Of a stretch of DNA of 64,000 nt, positions 54,979 through 63,800 are shown one piece after another. Under the pieces are notes generated by a model that did not search any database, had not been told where the DNA came from, and saw nothing but the letters and a program-made list of their open reading frames with translations. Every line of letters starts with the position of its first letter. Position 1 is the stretch's first letter. The translations under genes and the position numbers were made by a program. Location: NCBI GenBank assembly GCA_019638085.1, contig JAHBUL010000001.1, forward strand, positions 377,630 to 441,629, read 5' to 3'. The DNA comes from Flavobacteriales bacterium. Lineage in GTDB: Bacteria > Bacteroidota > Bacteroidia > Flavobacteriales_F > PHOS-HE28.

Positions 54979-55917
54979 TCACACCTTTGCTCCCTCATAC
55001 TTCTTGAAAGCCTTGTACACTTCCGTGATGCCGTCGCGCAGCTCGATCTTGTGCTTCCAACCCATGTTGTGCAAACGCGAAACATCCATCAGCTTGCGGG
55101 GCGTGCCATCGGGCTTGCTGGTGTCCCACTTCAGTTCACCTTCGAAGCCAACGATGTCTTGGATCAGTTCCGCCAGCGCTTTGATGGTGAGGTCGGTGCC
55201 GGTGCCGATGTTCACGAAGAGCTCGTCGTGGTAATTCTGTAGCAGGAAGAAGCAGGCGTCGGCGAGGTCGTCCACATGGAGGAACTCGCGCATGGGCGAG
55301 CCGGTGCCCCAGACCTCCACGTTCGGCGCGCCTTCCTTCTTGGCCGCGTGGAACTTGCGGATCAGTGCAGGCATCACGTGGCTGTTCTTCAGGTCATAAT
55401 TGTCGTTCGGCCCGTAGAGGTTGGTCGGCATGGCGCTGATGTAGTCGCAGCCGTATTGGCGGCGATAGCTCTCCACCATCTTGATGCCCGCGATCTTGGC
55501 GATGGCATATGGCTCGTTGGTCTCTTCCAGCAATCCGGTGAGCAGGCTCTCCTCTTTCAAGGGCTGCGGTGCGAGCTTCGGATAGATGCAGGAGGATCCG
55601 AGAAAGAGCAAGCGCTTCACACCGTTCTCATAGGACTGATGGATCACGTTGTTCTGGATCATCAGGTTCTCATAGATGAACTGCGCACGGTAGGTGTTGT
55701 TGGCCTGAATGCCGCCCACTTTCGCCGCTGCGAGCACCACATGGTCCGGCTTCTCTTTCTGGAAGAAATCGCGAACGGCCGCTTGGTCCTTCAGGTCCAG
55801 CTCGCTGCTGGTGCGTGCCACGATGTTATTGAAACCATCCTTCTGGAGGCGGCGCACGATGGCGCTACCGACCATGCCGCGGTGGCCTGCGATGTAGATC
55901 TTGTCTTGTTTTTCCAT
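54979..55917 (-). CDS. fcl: GDP-L-fucose synthase
   Basis: A 312-residue SDR epimerase/reductase converting GDP-4-keto-6-deoxymannose to GDP-L-fucose. The nucleotide motif is [28 protein letters not shown] has the catalytic Ser, and the Tyr-Lys pair lies in [44 protein letters not shown] and [11 protein letters not shown] are family hallmarks. It lies after gmd on the same strand, completing the pathway from GDP-mannose. A 105-nt spacer with inverted repeats separates them. Confidence 0.95.
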   Translation of the reverse strand: MEKQDKIYIAGHRGMVGSAIVRRLQKDGFNNIVARTSSELDLKDQAAVRDFFQKEKPDHVVLAAAKVGGIQANNTYRAQFIYENLMIQNNVIHQSYENGVKRLLFLGSSCIYPKLAPQPLKEESLLTGLLEETNEPYAIAKIAGIKMVESYRRQYGCDYISAMPTNLYGPNDNYDLKNSHVMPALIRKFHAAKKEGAPNVEVWGTGSPMREFLHVDDLADACFFLLQNYHDELFVNIGTGTDLTIKALAELIQDIVGFEGELKWDTSKPDGTPRKLMDVSRLHNMGWKHKIELRDGITEVYKAFKKYEGAKV

Positions 55918-55937
55918 GGTCCCGATCGATCAAAAAC

Positions 55938-56011
55938 GTTACGAGTTAGCGCGTTACGCGTTACGGGTTCGAGTGCTCAACTCGCCAACTCGTAACACGT
56001 CAACTCGTAAC
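55938..56011. repeat. Inverted repeats of GTTACGAGTT/AACTCGTAAC
   Basis: GTTACGAGTT (55938-55947) is followed by about three roughly 7-bp GTTACGS variants. Perfect inverted copies AACTCGTAAC lie at 55987-55996 and 56002-56011. The whole 74-bp segment could fold into alternative hairpins between gmd and fcl. Confidence 0.82.
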
Positions 56012-56022
56012 AGGCTTTGCGG

Positions 56023-57393
56023 TTATTCCTCCTCGTTGAGGATCTTGTGACCGCCTTTCTTCAGGTAGACGTCACGTTCGAAGAGCTTGATGTCCTCGCG
56101 CACCATTTCCTTCACCAGGTCCTTCAGTTCGTAGGTGTGTTTCCAGCCGAGCACCCTTTTGGCCTTTGCCGGGTCGCCTTCCAAGTGATCCACTTCAGCA
56201 GGGCGGTAGTAGCGCGGGTCGATGGCCACCACGGTCTTGCCCGTCCTTTTATCGATGGCTCTTTCCTTGGCACCTTTGCCTTTCCATTCCAGCTTCATGC
56301 CGGCCTCAGCAAAGGCGAGTTCCACGAAACGACGGACGGTGTTGGTCTTGCCTGTGGCCAGTACGAAGTCATCGGGCTTCTTGGCCTGCAGCATCCGCCA
56401 CATGCCTTCCACATAGTCCTTGGCGTGGCCCCAGTCGCGCTTGCTGTCGAGGTTGCCCAGGTACAGGATGTCCTGCAGGCCCAGCTTGATCTTGGCCGCT
56501 GCACGGGTGATCTTGCGGGTAACGAAGGTCTCACCGCGCAACGGACTTTCGTGGTTGAAGAGGATGCCATTGCAGGCAAAAATGCCGTAGCTCTCACGGT
56601 AGTTCTTGGTGATCCAGAACCCGTACAGCTTGGCCACGCCATAAGGGCTACGCGGGTAGAACGGTGTCTCCTCGTTCTGGGCCTGGGGCAGCACTCCGCC
56701 GTATAGTTCGCTCGTGCTTGCTTGGTAGAAGCGGGTCTTCTTTTCCAGGCCAAGTATGCGGATGGCCTCAAGGAACCGCAGCGTACCGATACCGTCCGCG
56801 TTTGCGGTGTATTCCGGTAATTCAAAGCTCACGGCCACATGGCTCATTGCAGCGAGGTTGTAGATCTCGTCCGGTTGTATCTGCTGCACCAAGCGAACGC
56901 AGTTGACACTGTCGGTGAGGTCGCCGTGGTGCAGGAAGAATGGCAAGCCCTTCTCGTGCTTGTCGTGGTAGAGGTGGTCGATGCGGTCCGTGTTGAAGAG
57001 CGAACTGCGACGCTTCACGCCATGCACCTCATAACCCTTCTTCAGCAATAGCTCGCTGAGGTAGGCGCCATCCTGCCCGGTAACACCGGTGATCAGGGCC
57101 ACCTTACGTTTTCCTTTCGGGGCCGCGGCTTTTTTCGGAGCGGCCTTGGCGGTCACTTTCCGGGCAGCAGCGCTCTTGGCCATCACCTTTCGTGTTGCCT
57201 TTTTCTTCGCTGGGATCACGGTCTTCTTGGCCGCGACCTTTTTCACCGTCCCTGTTTTCTTGGCTACCGACTTGGCAGCCGTCTTTTTCACGGCCGCCTT
57301 TTTCGGGGCTTTCTTCTTTGCCGCTGTGGCTGAAGTGGTCGGTTTCGTTGCCTTCTTCACTGCGGCCTTTGCGGTAGCTTTCTTCTTTGCCAT
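56023..57393 (-). CDS. gmd: GDP-mannose 4,6-dehydratase with histone-H1-like N-terminal tail
   Basis: A 456-residue protein. Residues ~96-456 are a normal [51 protein letters not shown] with the catalytic residues, [13 protein letters not shown] (Tyr-x3-Lys), [18 protein letters not shown] and [14 protein letters not shown]. It converts GDP-mannose to GDP-4-keto-6-deoxymannose. Residues 1-95 are an added tail, about 32 Lys and 29 Ala, with no Asp or Glu and motifs such as AKKAP and AAKKT, like bacterial histone-H1 or AlgP-type tails. No ATG lies close to the enzyme domain; the only internal Met is at position 71, so the tail is probably translated. It follows cysQ by 19 nt. Confidence 0.92.
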   Translation of the reverse strand: MAKKKATAKAAVKKATKPTTSATAAKKKAPKKAAVKKTAAKSVAKKTGTVKKVAAKKTVIPAKKKATRKVMAKSAAARKVTAKAAPKKAAAPKGKRKVALITGVTGQDGAYLSELLLKKGYEVHGVKRRSSLFNTDRIDHLYHDKHEKGLPFFLHHGDLTDSVNCVRLVQQIQPDEIYNLAAMSHVAVSFELPEYTANADGIGTLRFLEAIRILGLEKKTRFYQASTSELYGGVLPQAQNEETPFYPRSPYGVAKLYGFWITKNYRESYGIFACNGILFNHESPLRGETFVTRKITRAAAKIKLGLQDILYLGNLDSKRDWGHAKDYVEGMWRMLQAKKPDDFVLATGKTNTVRRFVELAFAEAGMKLEWKGKGAKERAIDKRTGKTVVAIDPRYYRPAEVDHLEGDPAKAKRVLGWKHTYELKDLVKEMVREDIKLFERDVYLKKGGHKILNEEE

Positions 57394-57412
57394 GTCTTTT
57401 TCCTTCTCGTGT

Positions 57413-58243
57413 TTATTGGACGATGAACCACTGGTTCAACAGGTCGTGTTTGTTGTAGCGCATCGGTGCGCCGGTACTGACGTCGATCAAGGTGCTGCCA
57501 GCAGCGTTGACGATGGCGTGCCCTGCGGCCGTATCCCATTCCATCGTGGGCGCATATCGCGGATAGGCATCGGCCGTTCCCTCTGCCACGAGGCAGATCT
57601 TCAGGGCACTGCCCATGCTCACCGTTTCAACCCGGCCATGCTCCTTCTCCATCCGCTCGATGTAGGCATCGGTATCGGGTGAAGCATGGGAACGACTAGC
57701 TACGATGGTGAAGGCTTTTCTGCTCTGTTTCATTGGCAAACGCGCTGCGCTGGCGGCGAGTTCATACGCACTCTTGCCCTCCAAGGTTGTGGCCTTGTCC
57801 AAGCGATGCGCACCGCCACCTTCCCAGGCGAAGTACAGTATATCCTTTACGGGTACGTACAACGCACCGGTCACGGGGCGGTGCGATCCGAGCGCTCCCG
57901 AAGGTTCGTTGTCACGGGCCATCAGCGCGATGTTCACGGTGAACTCACCGTTCCGCTTGATGAATTCCTTGGTGCCGTCCAGTGGGTCCACCAGCCAATA
58001 CACGTCCCATGCTTGGCGCTCTTCAGTGGGGATGGAACGGCCTTCCTCGCTCAGCACAGGGAGTCCGGTCTTCGCTAATTCCTTCGCAATGGCCAAGTGT
58101 GCGCGCTTATCGGCCTCGGTCAACGGGCTTCTATCACCCTTGAGCTCCACGTCGATCGGGCGGGAATAGACGTCCAGTATTTCGCGGCCAGCAGCAAAGG
58201 CGGCGGCGATCGCATGGTCCATCAGGGGCAGAAGTTTGCTCAT
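57413..58243 (-). CDS. cysQ: 3'(2'),5'-bisphosphate nucleotidase CysQ
   Basis: A 276-residue inositol-monophosphatase-family enzyme that removes the 3' phosphate from PAP or PAPS, recycling by-products of sulfur assimilation. Metal motifs: [35 protein letters not shown] and [16 protein letters not shown]. The length is normal. TACCTTCG lies 5 nt before the ATG, so the message may be leaderless. gmd and fcl follow on the same strand; co-transcription of cysQ with nucleotide-sugar genes is seen in other bacteria. Confidence 0.93.
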   Translation of the reverse strand: MSKLLPLMDHAIAAAFAAGREILDVYSRPIDVELKGDRSPLTEADKRAHLAIAKELAKTGLPVLSEEGRSIPTEERQAWDVYWLVDPLDGTKEFIKRNGEFTVNIALMARDNEPSGALGSHRPVTGALYVPVKDILYFAWEGGGAHRLDKATTLEGKSAYELAASAARLPMKQSRKAFTIVASRSHASPDTDAYIERMEKEHGRVETVSMGSALKICLVAEGTADAYPRYAPTMEWDTAAGHAIVNAAGSTLIDVSTGAPMRYNKHDLLNQWFIVQ

Positions 58244-58248
58244 CGCGG

Positions 58249-58256
58249 CGAAGGTA
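58249..58256 (-). promoter_or_regulatory. cysQ: Promoter-like TACCTTCG element, 5 nt before cysQ ATG
   Basis: TACCTTCG-CCGCG-ATG on the minus strand, with N5 spacing. Confidence 0.55.
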
Positions 58257-58368
58257 AGCTCGTGGCGCAGTGGAGCAGGAGCAGCCGATGTCGTGTGAGC
58301 TGTGGGATCCGAAATGGCGTCAGTGGTTTGAAGGAAGGCCTGGCATCCGACAACGGACCGTTCAAACG

Positions 58369-59667
58369 CTATCGGCGGTACCGCTCCTCGTACTGCTGCC
58401 AGAGCCGCTTCTGGCGGTCGTCCAACGAAATGCCTCGGCCATCGATGTAGGCGCGGACCACGTTGTTGCTGCGCATGTCCAATGCATCACCGGTGGAAAG
58501 GAATAGCGTGGCGGACTTGCCCGCTTCCAAACTGCCATACCGATCATCAATACCAAGGATCGCTGCTGCATCCAAGGTGATGGCACGGAGGGCATCCTGT
58601 GACGATAGGCCGTAAACACTGGCGGTACCGGCGAGGAAGCTGAGATTTCGCGCGCCCATGCGTTCCATGCTGCCGCTGTAGCCGAGGCAGAAACGGATAC
58701 CGCGCTCCTTCAGCAAAGCAGGAAGCCGATAGGGGAGGTCAACATCTTCATCCTCGCGCTGAGGCAGGCTGTGGAGCCGTTGCAGGATCACATCCACCTT
58801 TTTGTCGCGCAGCAGATCCGCCACGCGCCATGCATCATAGCCGCCCACGATCACCATGCGCCGAACGTCCATTTCCCGGGCGAAAAGCACGGCCTCCTGG
58901 ATCTCCCGTGCTCCATCTGCATGCACAAAAAGCGTCTTCTCGCCCATGAACAAACCACGCATGGCATCCAGGCGGAGATCGACCTTTTCCGGTGCGGGCG
59001 ATGCCGCATAGGCCTTGGCCCGAAGGAAGAAGGAGCGGATGTCGGTCAAGGCTTTTTTGCGTTCGGCATGCTCTTCTTTCTCCGTGGTTCCGCGCTCGGC
59101 CCACCAACCGGTGCGGGCAAAGGCGACCGGCCAATTGAGGTGGATACCATCGTCCGCATGCACCACGGCGTCATCGTTGGTCCAAGCGTCCAACTGCACA
59201 ATGCCGCTGGTGCCGCTGAGGGTATTGCCACGCGGTGTTACCTGTGCTAGCAGGATCCCGTTGTTACGCACAGTGGGAATGATCCGCGAGTCCGCGTTGT
59301 AGGCTGAAAGCGCCCGTACCTCCGGCTCCATCCGTCCTGTTTCCTGTGCGTCCACGGAAGCGCGTACAGCATCGATCTCCACCAGGCCCAGAGTGGCATC
59401 CGGAAGAATGAAACCGGGATAGATATGCTGGCCTTTGGCATCGATCACCGTGTCGTAAACCGTTTTCACCGCATACTCGTAGCCCACGAAATCGATGATG
59501 CCATTTCGGAAACCGACAGCGCCATCAACAAAGGTGCGGCCATCGCCCACATGCACCAGACCGCCCTTCACCAGGATGGATCTTGTTTGCGCCGGTGCCG
59601 GTGAGGGACGCTGCGCGGCGAGGCATGCCGCGAGCCCGATTCCGACAAGCAATGCCAAGCTTCTCAT
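58369..59667 (-). CDS. Amidohydrolase-family protein, probably catalytically inactive
   Basis: A 432-residue protein with an export signal (LALLVGIGLAACLAAQ; Cys15 could be lipidated). The overall fold is imidazolonepropionase-like: ILVKGGLVHVGDGRTFVDGAV at the start and SSQDALRAITLDAAAILGIDD, GSLEAGKSATLFL at the end. The metal-binding His-x-His expected after the first strand is replaced (YPGFILPDATLGLVE), and the usual Asp at the end of the barrel is absent (CLGYSGSMERMG). It overlaps the end of the next amidohydrolase gene by 4 nt, so the two probably act together as a heteromer. Confidence 0.85.
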   Translation of the reverse strand: MRSLALLVGIGLAACLAAQRPSPAPAQTRSILVKGGLVHVGDGRTFVDGAVGFRNGIIDFVGYEYAVKTVYDTVIDAKGQHIYPGFILPDATLGLVEIDAVRASVDAQETGRMEPEVRALSAYNADSRIIPTVRNNGILLAQVTPRGNTLSGTSGIVQLDAWTNDDAVVHADDGIHLNWPVAFARTGWWAERGTTEKEEHAERKKALTDIRSFFLRAKAYAASPAPEKVDLRLDAMRGLFMGEKTLFVHADGAREIQEAVLFAREMDVRRMVIVGGYDAWRVADLLRDKKVDVILQRLHSLPQREDEDVDLPYRLPALLKERGIRFCLGYSGSMERMGARNLSFLAGTASVYGLSSQDALRAITLDAAAILGIDDRYGSLEAGKSATLFLSTGDALDMRSNNVVRAYIDGRGISLDDRQKRLWQQYEERYRR

Positions 59668-62600
59668 GGGTGTTCTCCGATGGTTTCACAATGCCACTGC
59701 TCCGGCTCCTGCCGTTGAGCCTTTCTCACAGCGGCTCCGGCTTGTTTGGCCGCAAGCAGCTTGGCGGTGATCCGCGCCCGCTCGGCCTCGGCGATCATGC
59801 GTTGGTCCAGCTCACGTCTGCGGTCGTAGTAGCGTGCCCCGTCGATAAAGGTCATCATCACCTTCGCGCGGATGCTCAGCGGATCATCGTTCCAGAGCAC
59901 CAGATCGGCATCTTTACCGGGCTCCACGCTGCCCATGCGACTGTCGAGATGGAGTGCCTTGGCAGGATTAAGCGTGATCATTTTCCAAGCATCCTCCGGA
60001 GCGACACCACCATACTTGATCGTCTTCGCAGCCTCTTGGTTCAGGCGGCGTCCCATCTCCGCATCGTCGCTGTTGATGCACACGTTCAGGCCCTGTTCAT
60101 GCATGATGGCCGCATTGTACGGGATGGCGTCGTTCACCTCGAATTTGTAGGCCCACCAGTCGCTGAAGGTGCTCACATTGGCATCATGCCTCTTCAGCTC
60201 ACGGGTCACCTTATAGCCTTCCAGTACGTGTGTGAACGTGTTGACCTGAAAGCCCATGCTATCTGCAACATGCATCAGCATCAGGATCTCGCTTTGCACG
60301 TAACTATGGCAGGTGATGCTGCGCGTGCCACCAAGGATCTCCACCAATGCGTCCAGTTCAAGGTCGCGGCGCGGTGGAGTTGTCGCGGCTTTTTCCTTTG
60401 GTTTCAGTGATGCATACCGCCCCTGCTCGGTGGCGTAATCCTTCGCCCGGTGGAAGGCGTCATAGTAGACTTGCTCCACACCCATCCGGGTCTGGGGGAA
60501 GCGATCGCGTGCGCCCCAGTTGCTTCGTTTTACGTTCTCCCCGAGGGCGAATTTGATCGTGCCTTGGGCTCCTTGGATCGGAAAGTCGTCGGAGCTGCGG
60601 CCCCAACGCAGCTTGATCAGTGAGCTTTGACCACCGATCGGGTTCGCGGAGCCGTGCAGCTGTTGGACCGCCGTAACACCACCCGCCAGTGCATTGTGGA
60701 TGTTGATGTCGTCCGGCGCGATCACATCGCTGATGCGCACTTCGCTCGTTATGGCCTGTGTGCCTTCGTTCACTCCCCGTGCAATGGCGATGTGGGAATG
60801 CTCATCGATGAGGCCGGAGGTAAGGTGCATGCCGGTGGCATCGATCTCCGGAACAGTGATCTTGCTTCTCGGGAAAAGCTCCGCAATGCTCAGCTTCGGA
60901 CCGACCGCTAGAATGCGCCCCTTGCTGATGCAGACATCCGTGTTGCGCAACACGCCTTGAGGTCCATTGGTCCACACGGTAGCGTTGCGGAACACCACGG
61001 TTTCAGTGTCCGGCAATTGCGTGGTACCGAACGCATTCATCGGGTACCAGACCTCGCCCGCAGGCAGGGACCAGATGCTATCCAAGGCTGCCAATGCACG
61101 TTTCTCTTCACGGTTACCGCGGTTGTCCCCCCGTTGGCGGATGGCGCTCCAGGCGAACCATTCGCCGGTGGGGCCCTGACCTTGCCCGTCCCAGATGGCA
61201 CCGCGATCGTGGATCACGCCGTTCAACCTGACCGGCCCTGCATAGCCCAGTTTTGCTCCATCGAACCAGAGGGTTACTACCGGTCCTTCGATCTTCAACA
61301 CGGCCTTTACCCAAGTGGTGTCGGCACCTGCGCTTCGTACCGAGGCAACCGGCTTTTCCGATGTCCCTTGCACACGCAGCTTCAGGATGGTGCTGCGGAG
61401 GTTCAGGTCGAAGGTACCGCGTGGGTCCTCCACATGCCGTGGCTTTGCTACGAAGCGCTTGCCACTGGACCAGGTCTCATGGATCACGTTATCCGCGCTG
61501 AGCAAGTGCTTGGAGGTGATGATCAGGTCGGCGCGCTTACCAGCCTCCAGCGTACCTACTTGATCGGCCACCCGGAAGAATGAAGCGGGTACCGTGGTGA
61601 GCGCGGCAATGGCCGTGGCGCTGTCCAATCCATTGCGCACCATGCGCCTCAGGCTCGGCCACATCTCCGCAGGATCTTTCAAGCCCTGCGTGGTGAAGGC
61701 GAACACGCCATTGGCCTCAGCGATGCGTGCCGGGTTGGACGGTGCAAGTTCCCAATCCTTCAATTGCCCCAAGGTTACTTCCATGGCATCAAAGGGATCC
61801 TCCACATCATAGGCATCCGGGAGTGCAAGCGGCACGATCAGTGGGGAGCCCGTGGCCAGTATATCAGCCAAGCGCGTGTAGGCATCACCCGTATTCCGGA
61901 GGATGAATTGCAGGCCGAATTCCTTCGCGATACGAGCGGCACGCAAACAATTTTCCGCGCTCCCTGCGTCGAACACCAAGGGTAGGTCAAGTCGTTGCGT
62001 CAGGGCCGCGAGGTCCACATCACTCTGCTCCTTATTTCCCCCGGCAGCATACCACTGGGCATCATACATGGCCTGGCGCAATACGGCTATGGCACCCATG
62101 AGTGAGTTGGGATAGTCGTCCGGGGAGCTGCCTTTACTGAAGGAGAAGTTCGCCGAGGCATGTGGAAGGAAGATGTCCTGCGCGGGTTCACGACCGGAGA
62201 GCGAAACAGCACAACCGGTGCCTCGTGCAATGCCGTCCATGCGCTGCACCACGACCGTGGTGAATCCTTGATCACGCAGGGCCTTCGCGCGCTTTTCATC
62301 CGCAGCGTATAGCTCGCTTGCTTGTGTGCTTGCCGTGATGGCGCGGTTCCAGTAGTTCGCCCCGGAGGCTTCCTTGACCTTGTCGCGCTCGCGCGCGGGC
62401 ACGCCCAGATCACTGAAAGGCTCCACCAGGCCGGGCCATAGGTGCAGGCCGGTGAGGTCATGCACCTCCGCGCCCATCGGGATGCGCACGCGCTTGCCCA
62501 CCTCTACGATACGATCCCCCTTGATCAGCACCGTGGCGTCGGTCAATGCTACGCCGGGAGAAGTGTGTACGATCGCATGGGTGAACGCTACCAACACTTC

Positions 62601-62699
62601 GGCACGGTCATGCGGGCCGTTCACAGGGGCGTTCTGCTGGGCCGATAGGGTAAGGGCCCATGCACCAAGGAGGGCCAGGAAGAAGGATCGAAGCTGCAC
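59664..62699 (-). CDS. Secreted two-domain amidohydrolase
   Basis: A 1011-residue exported protein (signal FFLALLGAWALTLSAQ). It has two amidohydrolase domains. The N-terminal one (~40-450) reads DLTGLHLWPGLVEPFSDLG where His-x-His should be and seems inactive. A beta-rich linker (~470-570) follows. The C-terminal domain (~570-1000) keeps the metal ligands: H634 and H636 (LIDEHSHIAI), SITCHSYVQSE, TFTHVLEGYKV and the Asp in VCINSDDAEMG. Such proteins act as periplasmic peptidases or imidazolone-type hydrolases; the substrate is unknown. The GTG at 62699 is chosen because TACATTG lies 18 nt before it; the longer ATG start at 62771 covers the promoter. Confidence 0.88.
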   Translation of the reverse strand: MQLRSFFLALLGAWALTLSAQQNAPVNGPHDRAEVLVAFTHAIVHTSPGVALTDATVLIKGDRIVEVGKRVRIPMGAEVHDLTGLHLWPGLVEPFSDLGVPARERDKVKEASGANYWNRAITASTQASELYAADEKRAKALRDQGFTTVVVQRMDGIARGTGCAVSLSGREPAQDIFLPHASANFSFSKGSSPDDYPNSLMGAIAVLRQAMYDAQWYAAGGNKEQSDVDLAALTQRLDLPLVFDAGSAENCLRAARIAKEFGLQFILRNTGDAYTRLADILATGSPLIVPLALPDAYDVEDPFDAMEVTLGQLKDWELAPSNPARIAEANGVFAFTTQGLKDPAEMWPSLRRMVRNGLDSATAIAALTTVPASFFRVADQVGTLEAGKRADLIITSKHLLSADNVIHETWSSGKRFVAKPRHVEDPRGTFDLNLRSTILKLRVQGTSEKPVASVRSAGADTTWVKAVLKIEGPVVTLWFDGAKLGYAGPVRLNGVIHDRGAIWDGQGQGPTGEWFAWSAIRQRGDNRGNREEKRALAALDSIWSLPAGEVWYPMNAFGTTQLPDTETVVFRNATVWTNGPQGVLRNTDVCISKGRILAVGPKLSIAELFPRSKITVPEIDATGMHLTSGLIDEHSHIAIARGVNEGTQAITSEVRISDVIAPDDINIHNALAGGVTAVQQLHGSANPIGGQSSLIKLRWGRSSDDFPIQGAQGTIKFALGENVKRSNWGARDRFPQTRMGVEQVYYDAFHRAKDYATEQGRYASLKPKEKAATTPPRRDLELDALVEILGGTRSITCHSYVQSEILMLMHVADSMGFQVNTFTHVLEGYKVTRELKRHDANVSTFSDWWAYKFEVNDAIPYNAAIMHEQGLNVCINSDDAEMGRRLNQEAAKTIKYGGVAPEDAWKMITLNPAKALHLDSRMGSVEPGKDADLVLWNDDPLSIRAKVMMTFIDGARYYDRRRELDQRMIAEAERARITAKLLAAKQAGAAVRKAQRQEPEQWHCETIGEHP

Positions 62700-62717
62700 G
62701 GTGAAAAAGGGTTGGCG

Positions 62718-62724
62718 CAATGTA
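62718..62724 (-). promoter_or_regulatory. Promoter-like TACATTG element (amidohydrolase operon)
   Basis: TACATTG-CGCC on the minus strand, 18 nt before the GTG at 62699. It is divergent from the plus-strand box at 62776. Confidence 0.45.
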
Positions 62725-62775
62725 GCTGGCCGGGTGAGGCTTCCAAAGGGGTGCCCGGCTATCTTTTTCACAAGC

Positions 62776-62783
62776 TACTTTTG
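62776..62783 (+). promoter_or_regulatory. Promoter-like TACTTTTG element (cytochrome b-like operon)
   Basis: Perfect TAnnTTTG match on the plus strand, 18 nt before the ATG at 62802. Confidence 0.58.
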
Positions 62784-62801
62784 ACGCTCCAAACCACTTG
62801 T

Positions 62802-63263
62802 ATGAACGAAGCCGCTTCAACCGACCTGTCCTCCATCTTCTTGTTCTTCCACAGCCTCCTTCGCTGGGGCATCTTGGTCACGGTGGCCGTGGCCGGAGTT
62901 GCAGCGTTGTTTGGATGGCTGACCAAAGGTCCGGTGATCAGCTGGCAGCGGGCCGTGGCCATCTGGGCCATGGTGCTGTGCCATGTGCAATTGCTCCTCG
63001 GCTTCGCGTTGTACTTCATGCGTTTCGATGCGTTCAAGCGGATGGCATCCGACCAGATGCGCTATTGGAAATTCGAACACTTGGGCATGATGGTGCTCGT
63101 GATCGCATTGGTGACGATCGGCCGAATGGCCAGCAAAAAAGCGAAGAGCGAGAATGGCAAACACATGCGTGTGGCCATTTTCTACCTCTTGGCCTTGGTG
63201 TTGATGTTGGCCACCATACCCTGGCCGTTCACCGCCATCGGAGAAGGACGCGGATGGTTATGA
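62802..63263 (+). CDS. Small cytochrome b-like membrane protein
   Basis: A 153-residue protein with four transmembrane helices: FLFFHSLLRWGILVTVAVAG, AVAIWAMVLCHVQLLLGFAL, FEHLGMMVLVIALVTIGRMA and RVAIFYLLALVLMLATIPW. Conserved His residues near membrane boundaries (FHSLLRW, CHVQLLLGF, FEHLGMM) match the Bacteroidota family often annotated as cytochrome b, which may bind heme. The ATG at 62802 is preferred to the frame opening at 62712. Its stop overlaps the cytochrome c ATG by 4 nt, supporting a shared redox function. Confidence 0.82.
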   Translation: MNEAASTDLSSIFLFFHSLLRWGILVTVAVAGVAALFGWLTKGPVISWQRAVAIWAMVLCHVQLLLGFALYFMRFDAFKRMASDQMRYWKFEHLGMMVLVIALVTIGRMASKKAKSENGKHMRVAIFYLLALVLMLATIPWPFTAIGEGRGWL

Positions 63264-63586
63264 GGAACGTGGTACTTGCCGTCCTTGTTGCGCTGATCGC
63301 CTTGGTGGCCTGTTCGGCTTCCGGAAGCTCGTCCATGGAGCAAAAGCAGGTCGCAACACCCGGAGAGAACATCTACAAGAACCAATGTGTGATGTGCCAC
63401 GGCCGCAAAGGCGACTTGAACCTCAGCGGTGCGAAGGACCTTACCATCAGCACGCTCAGCGAGGAGGAAATGATCGCAGTGGTCACCCATGGTCGCGGTG
63501 GAATGATCGGCTACAACATGACCCTATCGCAAGAGCAGATCAAGGAGGTGGTGAACCATGTGCGTACCTTGCATGTAGTGCAGTAG
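63260..63586 (+). CDS. Lipoprotein c-type cytochrome
   Basis: A 108-residue protein. Start at 63260 (ATGA overlap with the upstream stop); an ATG at 63254 is also possible. The lipoprotein signal is VVLAVLVALIALVAC with Cys18. The heme-binding motif is C43-VM-C46-H47 (CVMCHGRKG). A likely methionine axial ligand lies in GGMIGYNMTLSQEQ, and the C-terminal helix is VVNHVRTLHV, as in class I cytochromes c (cytochrome_CBB3 type). It probably shuttles electrons at the membrane, together with the cytochrome b-like protein. Confidence 0.92.
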   Translation: MRNVVLAVLVALIALVACSASGSSSMEQKQVATPGENIYKNQCVMCHGRKGDLNLSGAKDLTISTLSEEEMIAVVTHGRGGMIGYNMTLSQEQIKEVVNHVRTLHVVQ

Positions 63587-63795
63587 ATGGAACGCTGATG
63601 ACGCGGATCGTTAGGATGGACGCCGATAAATGCCATGCTTCGTAATTGGAAGGCGAAAACATGTATCCGCGTTCCTGGTCGGCCCCATTCCTCAGGTCCG
63701 CGTTATTCTGCTGGATCCGCCTCATCAGCGTTCCATCCTAGATCCTTCCTCAGATCCGCGTTGATCTGTTAAATCCGCGTCATCAGCGCTCCATC
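63586..63795. repeat. Imperfect inverted repeats upstream of hflX
   Basis: The 22-bp arm at 63586-63607 (GATGGAACGCTGATGACGCG plus GA) has reverse-complement copies at 63716-63737 (one mismatch, TCCGCCTCATC) and 63774-63795 (one mismatch, CAGCGCTCC). The interval repeats GATCCGCGTT-type words. No gene is visible in 63587-63800. Confidence 0.75.
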
Positions 63796-63800
63796 ACACC

